DNA of 64,000 nt, taken from Beggiatoa alba B18LD (GTDB taxonomy: Bacteria; Pseudomonadota; Gammaproteobacteria; Beggiatoales; Beggiatoaceae). Below, one piece after another: positions 1 to 9,722 of the stretch. The stretch spans positions 3,678,684-3,742,683 of the forward strand of contig NZ_JH600070.1 of NCBI RefSeq assembly GCF_000245015.1, given 5' to 3'. The first letter of the stretch is position 1; the number at the start of each line of letters is the position of its first letter. A program made the position numbers and the translations under genes. The notes beneath the pieces were generated by a model. The model saw only the letters and a list, made by a program, of their open reading frames with translations. It did no database searches and was not told where the DNA came from.

Positions 1-26
1 TGTTCACTCATAAAAAACTCTCAAAA

Positions 27-64
27 AAAAGACACTGCCGTTTTAACGAACAGTGTCTTTATCT
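27..64 (-). terminator. Rho-independent terminator after pilE
   Basis: Inverted repeat with arms GACACTG (31-37) and CAGTGTC (51-57). Read on the minus strand, the hairpin is followed by a run of eight T. It lies 20 bases past the pilE stop and closes the pilus operon. Confidence 0.8.
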
Positions 65-84
65 TTTGCAATGAAATTAAGTTA

Positions 85-549
85 TTACCAACAATCTGCG
101 CTTGTTGTTCCCGTCGCGCCTTTTGTTCCTGTGGCATTAAGCGTGAATGAAGTACATTTTGTATCTTTTGCTTGTACCCCTGATGTAGGGGCTTTTGCTT
201 CAACAACAAAGTTTGTTGCGGTTGCGGTTGTTAACCGAATTTCATAGTAGCCTTCTTTAGAGCAAGCAACACCAGTTGCAACAGTACATTTACCTGTTTT
301 AGAACCAAAGCCTTTTGTATCTTTATTAGGCATTAATAGCTCCATGGTTGTTGCATATGCATTATGGTCAGCGTAATAAGTTTCTTGCAATTGTGTCACT
401 TCACTTAAGGATACTTTCGCATCTGACCGACGTGCTTTCTCTACATAGGATTGATAAGTAGGAACTGCAATTGCCACTAATATAGCAATAATAGCGACAA
501 CTGACATTAATTCTAACATTGAAAACCCGTTTTCTTTTCTGCGTATCAT
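85..549 (-). CDS. pilE: Type IV pilin-like minor pilin PilE
   Basis: 154-residue prepilin. It is expected to be cleaved by PilD prepilin peptidase and assembled into, or prime, the type IV pilus. The short leader MIRRKENG is followed by FSMLELM and a hydrophobic helix. Glu5 of the mature protein is present, while the usual FTLIE is FSMLE. The C-terminal half has cysteine pairs (GKCTV, VACS, TKCTS, ADCW) suited to the pilin disulfide loop. It is the last gene of the fimU-pilV-pilW-pilX-pilY1-pilE order known from Pseudomonas. The ribosome site AGGAG lies about 7 bases before the ATG. A hairpin separates it from pilY1, so its dosage may differ from the upstream genes. It could instead be a major pilin paralogue, but the position favours the minor pilin. 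Confidence 0.87.
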   Translation of the reverse strand: MIRRKENGFSMLELMSVVAIIAILVAIAVPTYQSYVEKARRSDAKVSLSEVTQLQETYYADHNAYATTMELLMPNKDTKGFGSKTGKCTVATGVACSKEGYYEIRLTTATATNFVVEAKAPTSGVQAKDTKCTSFTLNATGTKGATGTTSADCW

Positions 550-581
550 CGTATTCTCCTGAATACCTTCAGTGTGTTAAT

Positions 582-611
582 GGGACTCTTTAATTTAATG
601 TAAAGAGTCCC
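582..611 (-). other. Stem-loop between pilY1 and pilE
   Basis: Perfect 11-bp stem GGGACTCTTTA (582-592) / TAAAGAGTCCC (601-611) with an 8-base loop. No T-run follows on either strand, so it is more likely an mRNA processing or stability element, or a weak attenuator, than a full terminator. Confidence 0.5.
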
Positions 612-632
612 TTAACAACTGATATGTCCCGA

Positions 633-3600
633 CTATTCTTGTCGCCAGAAAGTGGGGGTTAGGGTAATTTGATTAATTGACCCTGCATTGACAGGTTGAA
701 CCGCTAATGGAATACCCAATGCATCATTAGCTGCTCCATTGGCACTAAAGCCTTCATTGGCAGTATCAGGGTCGTTAGAGATGAGACGAATATCACCATT
801 GGATAAGAACATGGCTGAAATATCAGAAGTAATCCCTTCTTTAATTTCTCGAGAACGTTCATCTCCGTATGCAGAGACAGCGGTAAATAAGCTGACCGCG
901 TACAAGAAGCTTGTACCATCACCACTGGATTCACAAATTGAATTTGGGCACGCGCCTAATGAGTCACCATGCGCTTGGTGAGCTGACCATGCAGATTCAT
1001 CAATAGAGATGGTGTGGGCATTGCTATTATTACCCGGTGGGTAGTGACAAATAATAACTTTACCTTTCTTCAGCTCTGCTTCAGGGTCAAAGGGCGGTGA
1101 GTAGGTCGTGAAATATACTTTACTATCTAACACAACAGGTGACGCTAAGGTCTTTTCACCATTGTCATAGTTAAAGTTGATGAACCACCCTCTACCATTT
1201 TGTAAGGCATCCAATTCAGATTGAATCGCGGTTTCATTATCACCTGTGTATTTTGTGCCAATCACATCTGTTGTGACATCAAACAAATTAGTTTGCGTGA
1301 TGGTGCAGAACTTTTTATCTGATGCAACCGATGCGGTGGGTGTGCTTGCACATGTTTTAAATGTCCCATCAGATTCACGGGCATCTCTGAAGCTTTCATA
1401 AGTTGTCGCGTTATCACGTAAAACATAGAATTGGTCTTGGATTGAACGCCCTAAGGGGTTAGGACGATTACCTGTGCCAATTGTAACAGCATCAAATGCG
1501 GCATCCGCAAAGCGTTCATCAGGCGTTGGTACACGAGCAACATCAGGCGCGTAAAAGAATTTACGGGCATTTTTCTCATCCGTTACATCGCTGAGTATGG
1601 CTAAGAGTCCGACAATGGGTTGTTTGATAGCGGTATCCTTAAAGCTGCTTAAATCCAACCGCCAAACTTGTCCGCCTAAATCGCCAACATATAAGCGGTC
1701 TGTCGTATTATCGCCAGTGCTATCCATGAAGGAAATTTCAGAGGGAATCCCATAAATCATCTTCGGAATATTAAGACCGCTGGCTGTTGAGTAGCCGGTA
1801 TAAGGCTTGTTAACGATTGTTGAACCCCCTTTCCAAATTAACTTGCCTGTTTTGGCATTGACGATGAAGATAGCATTACCACCTGAATTGCTTTCTCCCT
1901 CAACATCACCAGGAAAACCACCGCCAAAGATTAAGGTCACAAGGATTTTATCACCGAAATTAACCGCCGTTACTTTAGGTGCTGACCATGTATAAGCTAA
2001 TTCAGAGAAATCGCCTGTACCCCCTTTAATCGTCCATATCAATTTAGGTGTCACAGTGCCATTACCATCATAACTTAAGTCAAATGCGTAGATATTTTTA
2101 CCACCACGACGCATCCCAATGTACATTCTGACAAAATCACCACTGGCTGTTTCAATCACACCATTTTGATTATTGTCATTAATCCAGAATTGTGCAGTGC
2201 TATCAACCCCGTAAATGCGGCTTAAGCTTTCTTTGTTGAGCATTAAGGCATTTTGAATACCAAATAATTCTTTTGGTAAGAATGCCCATTCTTCCTTTCC
2301 ATCCTCTGCATTAATCATATGGATAAGCCCATCGTTTGTACCCACAAATAATTTTGTGTAGTACTTAGAGGCTGTTCCAAATGTGACAGAAGTCGGACTG
2401 CTATGTAACGGGTCGGCAAATGCCCAACGATTTTCATCAGTGACTGTATTTGAATCTTCGTCTTTGACATCTTTACCCCGAATCCAATCAGCTAACAAAC
2501 TCGCTGATGCATTATCTAAGGTATTCGCTGTTGCTAAGGCACTAACAACACTGGAATCAGTGATAGAAACCATACTTGTGCAACTATCTGCTAAACAAGT
2601 ACCTATATTCCGTGTGGAATAAGAGGGAACCATGACACCAGCCCCGCCTTTAGTCACAACGTTACCGTCACCTGTTGTGCAATTACCTTTTGTACAAGTG
2701 TTCTTTCCCCAGAAACTGCTTGCTGTACTCTTGATATTACCAGGAGCAAATTCTTCATAACGGATACAATTTGCATCAGAACTATCATCTGTTTCATAAT
2801 TTGAATCACATGCAGCACGTTGACCATTTGCATCCAGTAATTCACCTGGGCTACAACCTGTAGAGCTATCTTCACAAATGAGATATTTCTTCACATTACC
2901 TGCCCAACGATGTGTCCGTTGTGGTTTGAAGGATGCAAAGTAAACTTCATTACGATGATATAAGCGGTTAAATGAACTGACAGAAATACTAGGCGCGGCA
3001 AACGTAGCACTTTCAGTGACAGCACCTGCCACAATAGTACGGAACGCATTCAGTAAGGATTCCACGCTTTGTGTATAGTAGAAGTCTCCCCCGCCTTGTT
3101 TTGCAAGTTCATACAAGTATGCAATCGCCATATCACTCAGCGCAGATTCTCGTAAGTCTTCATACAATATGTAGTAGTATTTTACTTCTGTACTCTGCCA
3201 CTTATAAGAATTGTCTGCTTGTTTTACCCAGCGGTTTGCTGTTCCACGGAGGAAGTCTTCTTTAACACCATTATTGGTAAACTGCATTTTCTTAACAAAT
3301 TTAACTTCAGAGTGTTTATCCCATGCTTGTTTACGGGCTGTTTCCATTGCTTGGTCACGTGGAGACATGCCAGTCCATTCTTGATAGTAATAGGCTTCAA
3401 GAGCCGCACCACCACTATTGCAATAGTAAGATGATATGGTACTGCAATTAGAATTTTGATAGTCAGAGCCGCGTGAATACCCACCGACGTTGACATTGCC
3501 TAAATCACCAACCGTGTACATACCAAATGCACCATTGCCACCATTGGATCTATTATAGAATGGGTTTCTTAAACTTAACCCAATGGTATGTAAGGTTAAA

Positions 3601-6600
3601 TTAGAACCATCAATATTAGGATCTACGTCTGTCTTATTCATGTACTCAGCCATATCAACCCCGCATAATTCATGAGAGGAGAATTTAGTTCTGTATTGGG
3701 TCATACTAGACAACGTAATATTTTGACGATTGTTAAACGGTGCAAAGGTAGCTTGACAACTACTCTTTTTCGTCAAGGTTTTGACAGCTGCTTCAGCCCC
3801 ATTCCCATTTGCCGCGCCGTCTGTTAATAAAACAACATGGTTTTGAGAGCAGACATTAGATTTAGGGGCAACATAGTAATTGACATTACTTTTTTTCGTG
3901 GTTGCTGCAACATGACTGGTTGAAGTGCCATTATTCAATTGACCATTAACAACTTTACCACCCATATAGTACTGAAATGACTCATAAAGTGTTGGGACAA
4001 TAGGTGTGCCACCACTCGGCGTATGTTGTTTAATCAATTCAACTAAGCGATCACGAACAGGCGGAGAAAAACTTGTTCCTGTTTGGTCAACAATAATTCT
4101 GAGACGTGGGGCTACTAACGTGGGATCAACACGTTCCCCATCATAAGAAGCCACTTGTCTTAAACCAGAACCAGAGATAAAGAACGCCATATTGCTACCC
4201 GTTTGCCATGAGGTTGCTAATATCGCTTCTTCTACAACATTAGTCACATCAATGGTATAGGATTGCCCTTTATTCCAAGTGGTGCTAATGTTTTGTGTTA
4301 CTTTATTACTGGTTTTAGTCCGATTGCTTAAATCGCCAATAACATCAGACTTAAACGTAGTAGCACTCCCTTTTTCCCCCACAATTTCTAATTTCGCATT
4401 ATTGCTATCTGCAACATTCGTATCAGGCGCAGAAGTGAAAATTAATTCTGCCTTTTTAATGGCTTGTCCACGTGTTAAAGCAACACTGGGGAAGCGTAAA
4501 CCAACCAAACGCTCTGTTAAGTCACTCCCTGTCCCTGTTGTCGTCATTTCTAAAATCGGGCTGGTAAGGAATACAGAACCATCGGCACTTCCGCCTGTTT
4601 TCAATTGCTCTTCTGCATCATCATTGCTATTGGTAATCCGATAAGAAAGTGTTTGTTGCACGCAACCTGTGGTATTGCTGGCATCGAACTTGATTTCGAG
4701 TTGTGGCGAATAACTGGGTGAATCGTCATAAGACAAGGCGCGACGAATTGGGCTACCTGAAATAGACTCAATCATAAAGGTCATGGCATTGCCACCGCAC
4801 CAGCCTGAACGATTAATAATTGGCTGTACTAAGGTCTTGATATCCCCTGTACTATAACTAGAAATCAATGGTACATCTGGATTATCAGGATCAACCGTTG
4901 GAATTGTCCATTGTGTTAAACTCCAATCGTATGTTGTTGTTGCGTAAGACCGAGATGAAATATTGTTCTTGGTTGTCGTAATTTCTGATGAATTATCGAC
5001 ATTTTCAACTTTGACGCGGACACTGGTATTCGGTGTAAATGACGCTTCATCTGTGGTAAAGGTCAGTTTTGCACTGGTAATAACCGCACCTTGCGGAACA
5101 CGGACATTATCAAAACGCAAGCCTATTTTTTGATCATAGCCTGATACAACCGTTGTTCCTGTTGTTGTCGTAACACTAGGGACAGGTAACTTGTAACCAT
5201 TACCACTGTTATAAACAGCAGTTACTTTAGACGCACTCCACATTGTTGGGCTTAGAACAATTTCATCCATAACCCCTTTAAACGGACGATTTAAGAGTGT
5301 GCTACTTTCTTGGGTAATCCCCGCAGCCCCAATGTTCCAGCCTGCATTAATGTTAGAAAGATAAGCATATGAAGTATTTGTGTTGCTGGCAGATACCGCA
5401 CCATCAACATAAATATATATATCTTTAGCTGTCTTATCCCATGTGACTGCAACATGATGCCATTGTCCTGTTGGATTACTGATAGTCGCTGAACTTAATG
5501 TGACGGAATTCCCCACAAAAGCAGTAACAATCTTTTTATTAGTTTTGTCATAATAAACAGACAATGCTCTATAAGTACTACTCGTACTACCTGTCGTATC
5601 ACCTTTAGCGATAAAGGTAACGCCATCATTTGTAAAAGCATCAGAATCCGCTTTAAACCAAAATGCAACAGTTCCTGTATTGCCCAGTTCTAAATCAGGC
5701 GCGTCGTCTGTGGAAAAAGAAGAATGAGCGTCATTGACACGAATATGCCCACCGGTGCCATTAAAGTAAACCGCACTACTATTAACTTTCCCTGTTTGAT
5801 AACTAGGCACTGCAACAGCCCCTAAAGAATCAACGAAAGTGATACCAGCGACATTATCCGTCATCGTGCTATCACCACTAATACCCGTTGCTGTCCCTGA
5901 AGAACCCCCATTCAACTTAACATTATGTGGAGAAACAGCTGTTGCTTTTAAGTCCCAAATAGCATTAGCGCCATTATCACCACAGTTTTGCGTATTATCA
6001 CCCGCACAAAGGTCTGCACTGCTGGTACATAGACTTGAAAAACCTTTAGAGCCATAAGTATCACCACATCTACAATATTGGCTGTTTTGTACCCCCATAA
6101 AACGATAGCCTTGCTTTTGACAATGCAACGCACATACATCTAGGGTTAAAGCAGAATTTTGTAACAAAGTTGATTGCGCTAAATCACGACTGCTTGTAGA
6201 TGTTGGACTCGCTTCAGTAAAACACCCGACATAACTTCTAACGGGTGGCTCATCATCAGCCGTTGTACTTGCAAAGCGAGTAATATCTAACACAAGGTCA
6301 TTTAAAGAAATTTTACCTGCTTCAGTATCGCTTGCTGTACCGACACGCTCCTCAGCATCATCATTCGGCCCGCCAATATAAGTCGTTGATGTCGCTACCC
6401 CCGCATTTTCTCCTGTTACATCAGAAACAGGGGTATTAACATTGGTAATGGGAAAGACAACAGGAATTTGCCCTTCACCTGAAGTAAATGACATTAAACC
6501 AATGTTGACATTAGTCACCTCTGCCAATAATTGATAAAGAGCTTCTTTCAACATATCAATCCGTTTAATTGCGCTCCCAGAACCAACAGGATTATCAACT

Positions 6601-6800
6601 AACGAACCATCAGCATTGTAGTCATAGTAATTCATACTACCTGATCTATCTAAAATCAGCAGGATATTGGGATACGTTTCTGTAGAGCCTGTATAAGCCT
6701 GTCTGAGGTAGAGCTCTGTATCATCTGCATAGCTTGTACTGACAAAGCCTGAGCAAATGCTTAACAGAACCGCAGATATAACAGATTTTAAGCGTTTCAT
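633..6800 (-). CDS. pilY1: PilY1-type pilus tip adhesin with inserted WSC and LamG domains
   Basis: About 2,055 residues, against roughly 1,160 for Pseudomonas PilY1. The ATG at 6800 is chosen because AGGA lies 8 bases upstream and a signal peptide (MKRLKSVISAVLL..., cleavage near SYA) follows; the longer frame starts at a TTG. Domains in order: first part of a von Willebrand A domain with MIDAS motif DRSGSM (about residues 51-56); a cysteine-rich WSC-like domain (about 190-285); a LamG/concanavalin-like domain (about 330-535); two similar beta-sandwich repeats, each with NDDAEE and GLRF; the rest of the vWA domain (SGGTP near 930, LLTDG near 993); then the PilY1 C-terminal beta-propeller (FVGTNDGLIHMIN) with an acidic loop DNNQNGVIE that may bind calcium. 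Near the end a small ICHYPPGN...AHGD module appears. PilY1 acts at the pilus tip in adhesion, retraction control and surface sensing. Confidence 0.9.
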   Translation of the reverse strand: MKRLKSVISAVLLSICSGFVSTSYADDTELYLRQAYTGSTETYPNILLILDRSGSMNYYDYNADGSLVDNPVGSGSAIKRIDMLKEALYQLLAEVTNVNIGLMSFTSGEGQIPVVFPITNVNTPVSDVTGENAGVATSTTYIGGPNDDAEERVGTASDTEAGKISLNDLVLDITRFASTTADDEPPVRSYVGCFTEASPTSTSSRDLAQSTLLQNSALTLDVCALHCQKQGYRFMGVQNSQYCRCGDTYGSKGFSSLCTSSADLCAGDNTQNCGDNGANAIWDLKATAVSPHNVKLNGGSSGTATGISGDSTMTDNVAGITFVDSLGAVAVPSYQTGKVNSSAVYFNGTGGHIRVNDAHSSFSTDDAPDLELGNTGTVAFWFKADSDAFTNDGVTFIAKGDTTGSTSSTYRALSVYYDKTNKKIVTAFVGNSVTLSSATISNPTGQWHHVAVTWDKTAKDIYIYVDGAVSASNTNTSYAYLSNINAGWNIGAAGITQESSTLLNRPFKGVMDEIVLSPTMWSASKVTAVYNSGNGYKLPVPSVTTTTGTTVVSGYDQKIGLRFDNVRVPQGAVITSAKLTFTTDEASFTPNTSVRVKVENVDNSSEITTTKNNISSRSYATTTYDWSLTQWTIPTVDPDNPDVPLISSYSTGDIKTLVQPIINRSGWCGGNAMTFMIESISGSPIRRALSYDDSPSYSPQLEIKFDASNTTGCVQQTLSYRITNSNDDAEEQLKTGGSADGSVFLTSPILEMTTTGTGSDLTERLVGLRFPSVALTRGQAIKKAELIFTSAPDTNVADSNNAKLEIVGEKGSATTFKSDVIGDLSNRTKTSNKVTQNISTTWNKGQSYTIDVTNVVEEAILATSWQTGSNMAFFISGSGLRQVASYDGERVDPTLVAPRLRIIVDQTGTSFSPPVRDRLVELIKQHTPSGGTPIVPTLYESFQYYMGGKVVNGQLNNGTSTSHVAATTKKSNVNYYVAPKSNVCSQNHVVLLTDGAANGNGAEAAVKTLTKKSSCQATFAPFNNRQNITLSSMTQYRTKFSSHELCGVDMAEYMNKTDVDPNIDGSNLTLHTIGLSLRNPFYNRSNGGNGAFGMYTVGDLGNVNVGGYSRGSDYQNSNCSTISSYYCNSGGAALEAYYYQEWTGMSPRDQAMETARKQAWDKHSEVKFVKKMQFTNNGVKEDFLRGTANRWVKQADNSYKWQSTEVKYYYILYEDLRESALSDMAIAYLYELAKQGGGDFYYTQSVESLLNAFRTIVAGAVTESATFAAPSISVSSFNRLYHRNEVYFASFKPQRTHRWAGNVKKYLICEDSSTGCSPGELLDANGQRAACDSNYETDDSSDANCIRYEEFAPGNIKSTASSFWGKNTCTKGNCTTGDGNVVTKGGAGVMVPSYSTRNIGTCLADSCTSMVSITDSSVVSALATANTLDNASASLLADWIRGKDVKDEDSNTVTDENRWAFADPLHSSPTSVTFGTASKYYTKLFVGTNDGLIHMINAEDGKEEWAFLPKELFGIQNALMLNKESLSRIYGVDSTAQFWINDNNQNGVIETASGDFVRMYIGMRRGGKNIYAFDLSYDGNGTVTPKLIWTIKGGTGDFSELAYTWSAPKVTAVNFGDKILVTLIFGGGFPGDVEGESNSGGNAIFIVNAKTGKLIWKGGSTIVNKPYTGYSTASGLNIPKMIYGIPSEISFMDSTGDNTTDRLYVGDLGGQVWRLDLSSFKDTAIKQPIVGLLAILSDVTDEKNARKFFYAPDVARVPTPDERFADAAFDAVTIGTGNRPNPLGRSIQDQFYVLRDNATTYESFRDARESDGTFKTCASTPTASVASDKKFCTITQTNLFDVTTDVIGTKYTGDNETAIQSELDALQNGRGWFINFNYDNGEKTLASPVVLDSKVYFTTYSPPFDPEAELKKGKVIICHYPPGNNSNAHTISIDESAWSAHQAHGDSLGACPNSICESSGDGTSFLYAVSLFTAVSAYGDERSREIKEGITSDISAMFLSNGDIRLISNDPDTANEGFSANGAANDALGIPLAVQPVNAGSINQITLTPTFWRQE

Positions 6801-6901
6801 ATCTGTCTTCCTATTTAAGTGCAACTAAAGCTTTTAAACTCAAGTTAGTTATTTTAATAAACACCAATTACAACATAAGAAAAACGGGGGTAATTGTCTT
6901 T

Positions 6902-7543
6902 TTATGGATTATCACCAAATGCTAATGACCCATCCGTTGCTGGTACAAGTCGTGTCATCCCTCCCTTTAAATTAACACGTGGCGCAGTAATATCTGGTTT
7001 TGTAGAACCTGATTGACTCTTACTCGCTCCTCGACTCACATTAATAAAGTGAGCTACTCTAAAACTTTCCGTACTACTTAACCCCGTTAAGTTAGTAAAT
7101 GTCCCTGGTGCGCGAATAGTGACAAACTCCAATGAATACTTATCTGTTGTTGCAGCACGTTGCAGATCATCTTTTGTTCGCCAACAAGGGCCAGGTTTTG
7201 TATCTGTGCAAGAACTACTAGGAAAGTCCACCACCTCAGCGGCTGTATCAAATGGCGAGGAAATTCTGTCCATAATTTTCAAACCTTCTACATTGGTCAC
7301 ATCCCCATATTCGCGCTCTGGTAATGCAACTCCTAACTCAGACACTTGGAATGCACGATTATATTCAGCCGTATTTGCTGCTTCACGTGTTTGGAGTTTT
7401 GTCGAATTTAACGCACTAACGCCTAACATCGTTAAGACAACTAACAATAACAAAGCCACAATTAAAACAGCACCTTGCTCTTGTTTTCTATATCGTATTC
7501 CATATAGCGTTGTCGGATGTCTAAATAAATCCATGGTTTTCAT
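6902..7543 (-). CDS. pilX: Minor pilin PilX
   Basis: 213 residues. The N-terminal segment QGAVLIVALLLLVVLTM, followed by LNSTKLQTREAAN and later FQVSELGV, is the PilX N-terminal family pattern. PilX is part of the minor-pilin complex that primes pilus assembly and carries PilY1. The ATG at 7543 has AAGGGTG about 8 bases upstream and lies 13 bases after pilW. This gives an unusually long leader of about 23 residues before the QGAVLIV helix. Cysteines SSCTD and GPCWR suggest a disulfide. The gene sits between pilW and pilY1, as in Pseudomonas. Confidence 0.87.
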   Translation of the reverse strand: MKTMDLFRHPTTLYGIRYRKQEQGAVLIVALLLLVVLTMLGVSALNSTKLQTREAANTAEYNRAFQVSELGVALPEREYGDVTNVEGLKIMDRISSPFDTAAEVVDFPSSSCTDTKPGPCWRTKDDLQRAATTDKYSLEFVTIRAPGTFTNLTGLSSTESFRVAHFINVSRGASKSQSGSTKPDITAPRVNLKGGMTRLVPATDGSLAFGDNP

Positions 7544-7556
7544 GATAATTGCACCC

Positions 7557-8687
7557 TTAACTGTTTCTAATGCGGATTACACTCGTAAATAAGCGATGAC
7601 GGTAGCCAATCTCATTAGTCAGATTTGCTGTTGCATTAGGTTCATAAATCACCGCAGGGTCTAACGTAAACTTAGCCTCTGTTGTATCCCCTAAATCAAA
7701 CCGTTTATTAGCGGTCCGCATCAACAAAGTTATTTTCACAGCAATAATACGATTAGCATCAACATTTGCAGTGGGTTCAATATACTGATTAGGAACACCA
7801 TCCCCTGTAGTATCCAATCCCAAACGCACCTGCATATTTTGCACACCCTCAATAAAGGGAATCATGTTGCAATTAGCGGCTACCGTACAATTAGGATCAG
7901 TCTTATAGAGCGTGTATCCATCCTCAGGGTCATTTGCATCACCATCCCCATTATTATCTACACCACGCACTTCATACCTTACTGAATCTGTGACATTTGT
8001 AAAAACCTCAATAGGCCACGCATAAGTTCTACGGAATGTTGTCGTTGAACCGTCCAAGTCCTTTACTGCAACAGTATTACCCGTAACGCTTGCAACCTTA
8101 TAAGCCAAACTACCGCCACAATCACTAATGACAATAGTGCTATCTATCGCAGGCTTTACACTACTGGCATCCAACGTAAAACTATTTGCGTTAGGATTTG
8201 CAAATGCCGTGTTAATAGTATTCTGCTCTACCAATAAATTTTCCCGTACCGTTCCTAAAGATGCTGCACTAGTCGTTTGTAATAAATCTAGAGAAGCAGG
8301 ATTTAAGGTTAAATTACTTCCATAATAACGAATGGTTAATGCATCAGATTTAGAAATACTACTTGCTGTATTTTTACTCACAGTACTAACACCAGTCGCA
8401 TCTTTAATAGCAACATTATTCTCTACTTCGATACGCGCTCCAGTGTTTAGGTTCGTTGGTGAACGTGTAGAACACCCATAATACCCAGACATACGTAACC
8501 CAAACGTCATATCATCCATGACAAAACGAGCGTTATCCTGTAACGTTGAAAGCTCAGCCTGTAAAGAGTAAGTCCGCTTACTACTTGCAAAAATGGTTAA
8601 CACCCCAGCCAATAAAATTAAACTAATGGTAAGAGCAACCATAATTTCTATGAGGCTAAAGCCTTTTTGCTTGCTTTTCATGTTCAT
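7557..8687 (-). CDS. pilW: Minor pilin PilW
   Basis: About 376 residues. The leader MNMKSKQKG precedes FSLIEIMVALTISLILLAGVLTIF, a class III prepilin signal with Glu5. The body contains the PilW-type stretch LQDNARFVMDDMTFGLRMSGYYGC. The start at 8687 is preferred because its ATG overlaps the pilV stop as ATGA, implying translational coupling; the ATG two codons later is equally compatible with a short leader. The C-terminal part RIIAVKITLLMRTANKR is also typical of PilW. PilW works with PilV, PilX and FimU as the priming complex at the pilus tip. Confidence 0.88.
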   Translation of the reverse strand: MNMKSKQKGFSLIEIMVALTISLILLAGVLTIFASSKRTYSLQAELSTLQDNARFVMDDMTFGLRMSGYYGCSTRSPTNLNTGARIEVENNVAIKDATGVSTVSKNTASSISKSDALTIRYYGSNLTLNPASLDLLQTTSAASLGTVRENLLVEQNTINTAFANPNANSFTLDASSVKPAIDSTIVISDCGGSLAYKVASVTGNTVAVKDLDGSTTTFRRTYAWPIEVFTNVTDSVRYEVRGVDNNGDGDANDPEDGYTLYKTDPNCTVAANCNMIPFIEGVQNMQVRLGLDTTGDGVPNQYIEPTANVDANRIIAVKITLLMRTANKRFDLGDTTEAKFTLDPAVIYEPNATANLTNEIGYRHRLFTSVIRIRNS

Positions 8688-9169
8688 AATACCATTATCC
8701 ATTGTTGCTCAACCTTTGTTGTACTATTACGTTCCTCTTGCCAACGCAACGTAACTGTATAAGTTCTTGTTACGGCATCATAAGCCACACCAGCCTCAGG
8801 ATTTGGTAATGCAACGATTTGACCTGTTACCGCAATAACCCCCACAGCTTTGCCCCATTCAGACAAATCATAATCTTTCAACTCCGCAGGTGTACAAACC
8901 TGTGTTGCACAATCCTTTGCATTACTAATGCTGGTAAAAAAGCCAATACCATAAGCCCCATTAGCCGCTTGTACAGGATTCGTACGGATTCTATCCATCA
9001 AGTCATACGCTAAAAAAGTTGCTTGAGTACGAACATAAGCACTGTGATTAAAGCGTTGTCCTGTTGTTTGAAGGGCTGCAACCCCTAATAAACCAATAGA
9101 AAGCACCAACAAGGCGATCAACATCTCTATTAAGGTAAAGCCCGCAGATTTATATTGTTGCGTGTTCAT
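8684..9169 (-). CDS. pilV: Minor pilin PilV
   Basis: About 161 residues. Leader MNTQQYKSAG, then FTLIEMLIALLVLSIGLLGVAALQ, as in PilV. The longest frame starts 30 bases earlier and overlaps fimU, but the ATG at 9169 lies 4 bases after the fimU stop and gives a normal 10-residue leader, so it is taken as the start. The sequence LMDRIRTNPVQAANGAYG matches the conserved LxxRIRxNxxA part of PilV. A cysteine pair (AKDCATQVCTPAELKDYD) follows, a pattern common in this family. Confidence 0.88.
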   Translation of the reverse strand: MNTQQYKSAGFTLIEMLIALLVLSIGLLGVAALQTTGQRFNHSAYVRTQATFLAYDLMDRIRTNPVQAANGAYGIGFFTSISNAKDCATQVCTPAELKDYDLSEWGKAVGVIAVTGQIVALPNPEAGVAYDAVTRTYTVTLRWQEERNSTTKVEQQWIMVL

Positions 9170-9173
9170 AGTC

Positions 9174-9722
9174 TTACTTACCATTGCCGTTTGTAACACA
9201 TTTCAATTCACGATTAATCAATTTTAACCGTCCAAAAACATCTAACTGTAAACGACGACCAGCTGGGTCCTTAGTTTTATGATTTTTAATACAAACATCA
9301 AAATTGACAGGCGCATCATTCACAACACCGCGTCCAACAAAGCTAATATTTGTTACTGCTTTATCAGGTGTAATCGTGATGGAATCATCTTCAAAAGTTA
9401 CTTGGCGAATAATATCCCCTTTACTCGCATCTTCACTTTTATCACCATCCGTATCCGTCCAAACTTTCCATCCTTTTGTCCAGTCGCCACTTAAAGCAGT
9501 CACTTGAACACAAACACCACTGGTTGCAGTACAAGTTGAGCCGAAAGAAGTATAAGAATTACGCGCATAAGCAAGGGTATTAACAAACTCATTTGTTCTT
9601 GTCGTAATTCGGTTATTCATGATGGTATAACGCATTTCTGGTACGGCAATGACGATTAAAATAGCTAAAACCATAATCGTGACCATTAACTCAATAAGCG
9701 TAAAACCAGTTTGTGTTTTCAT
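9174..9722 (-). CDS. GspH/FimT-family minor pilin (FimU/FimT)
   Basis: 182 residues. Leader MKTQTG followed by FTLIELMVTIMVLAILIVIAVPEMR is a textbook type IV prepilin N-terminus. The region NEFVNTLAYARN is typical of the GspH/FimT fold. FimU and FimT cannot be told apart with confidence by eye; its place as first gene before pilV-pilW-pilX-pilY1-pilE favours FimU. Cysteines in TCTATSGVCVQV probably form a disulfide. The operon promoter should lie in the 380 bases upstream. Confidence 0.85.
   Translation of the reverse strand: MKTQTGFTLIELMVTIMVLAILIVIAVPEMRYTIMNNRITTRTNEFVNTLAYARNSYTSFGSTCTATSGVCVQVTALSGDWTKGWKVWTDTDGDKSEDASKGDIIRQVTFEDDSITITPDKAVTNISFVGRGVVNDAPVNFDVCIKNHKTKDPAGRRLQLDVFGRLKLINRELKCVTNGNGK

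Noticed and set aside
4279-4644. 121-codon plus-strand frame opposite pilY1
   Set aside because: Shadow of the real minus-strand gene; low-complexity hydrophobic product, no start signal.
7119-7592. 157-codon plus-strand frame opposite pilX
   Set aside because: Antisense shadow of pilX with no family resemblance.
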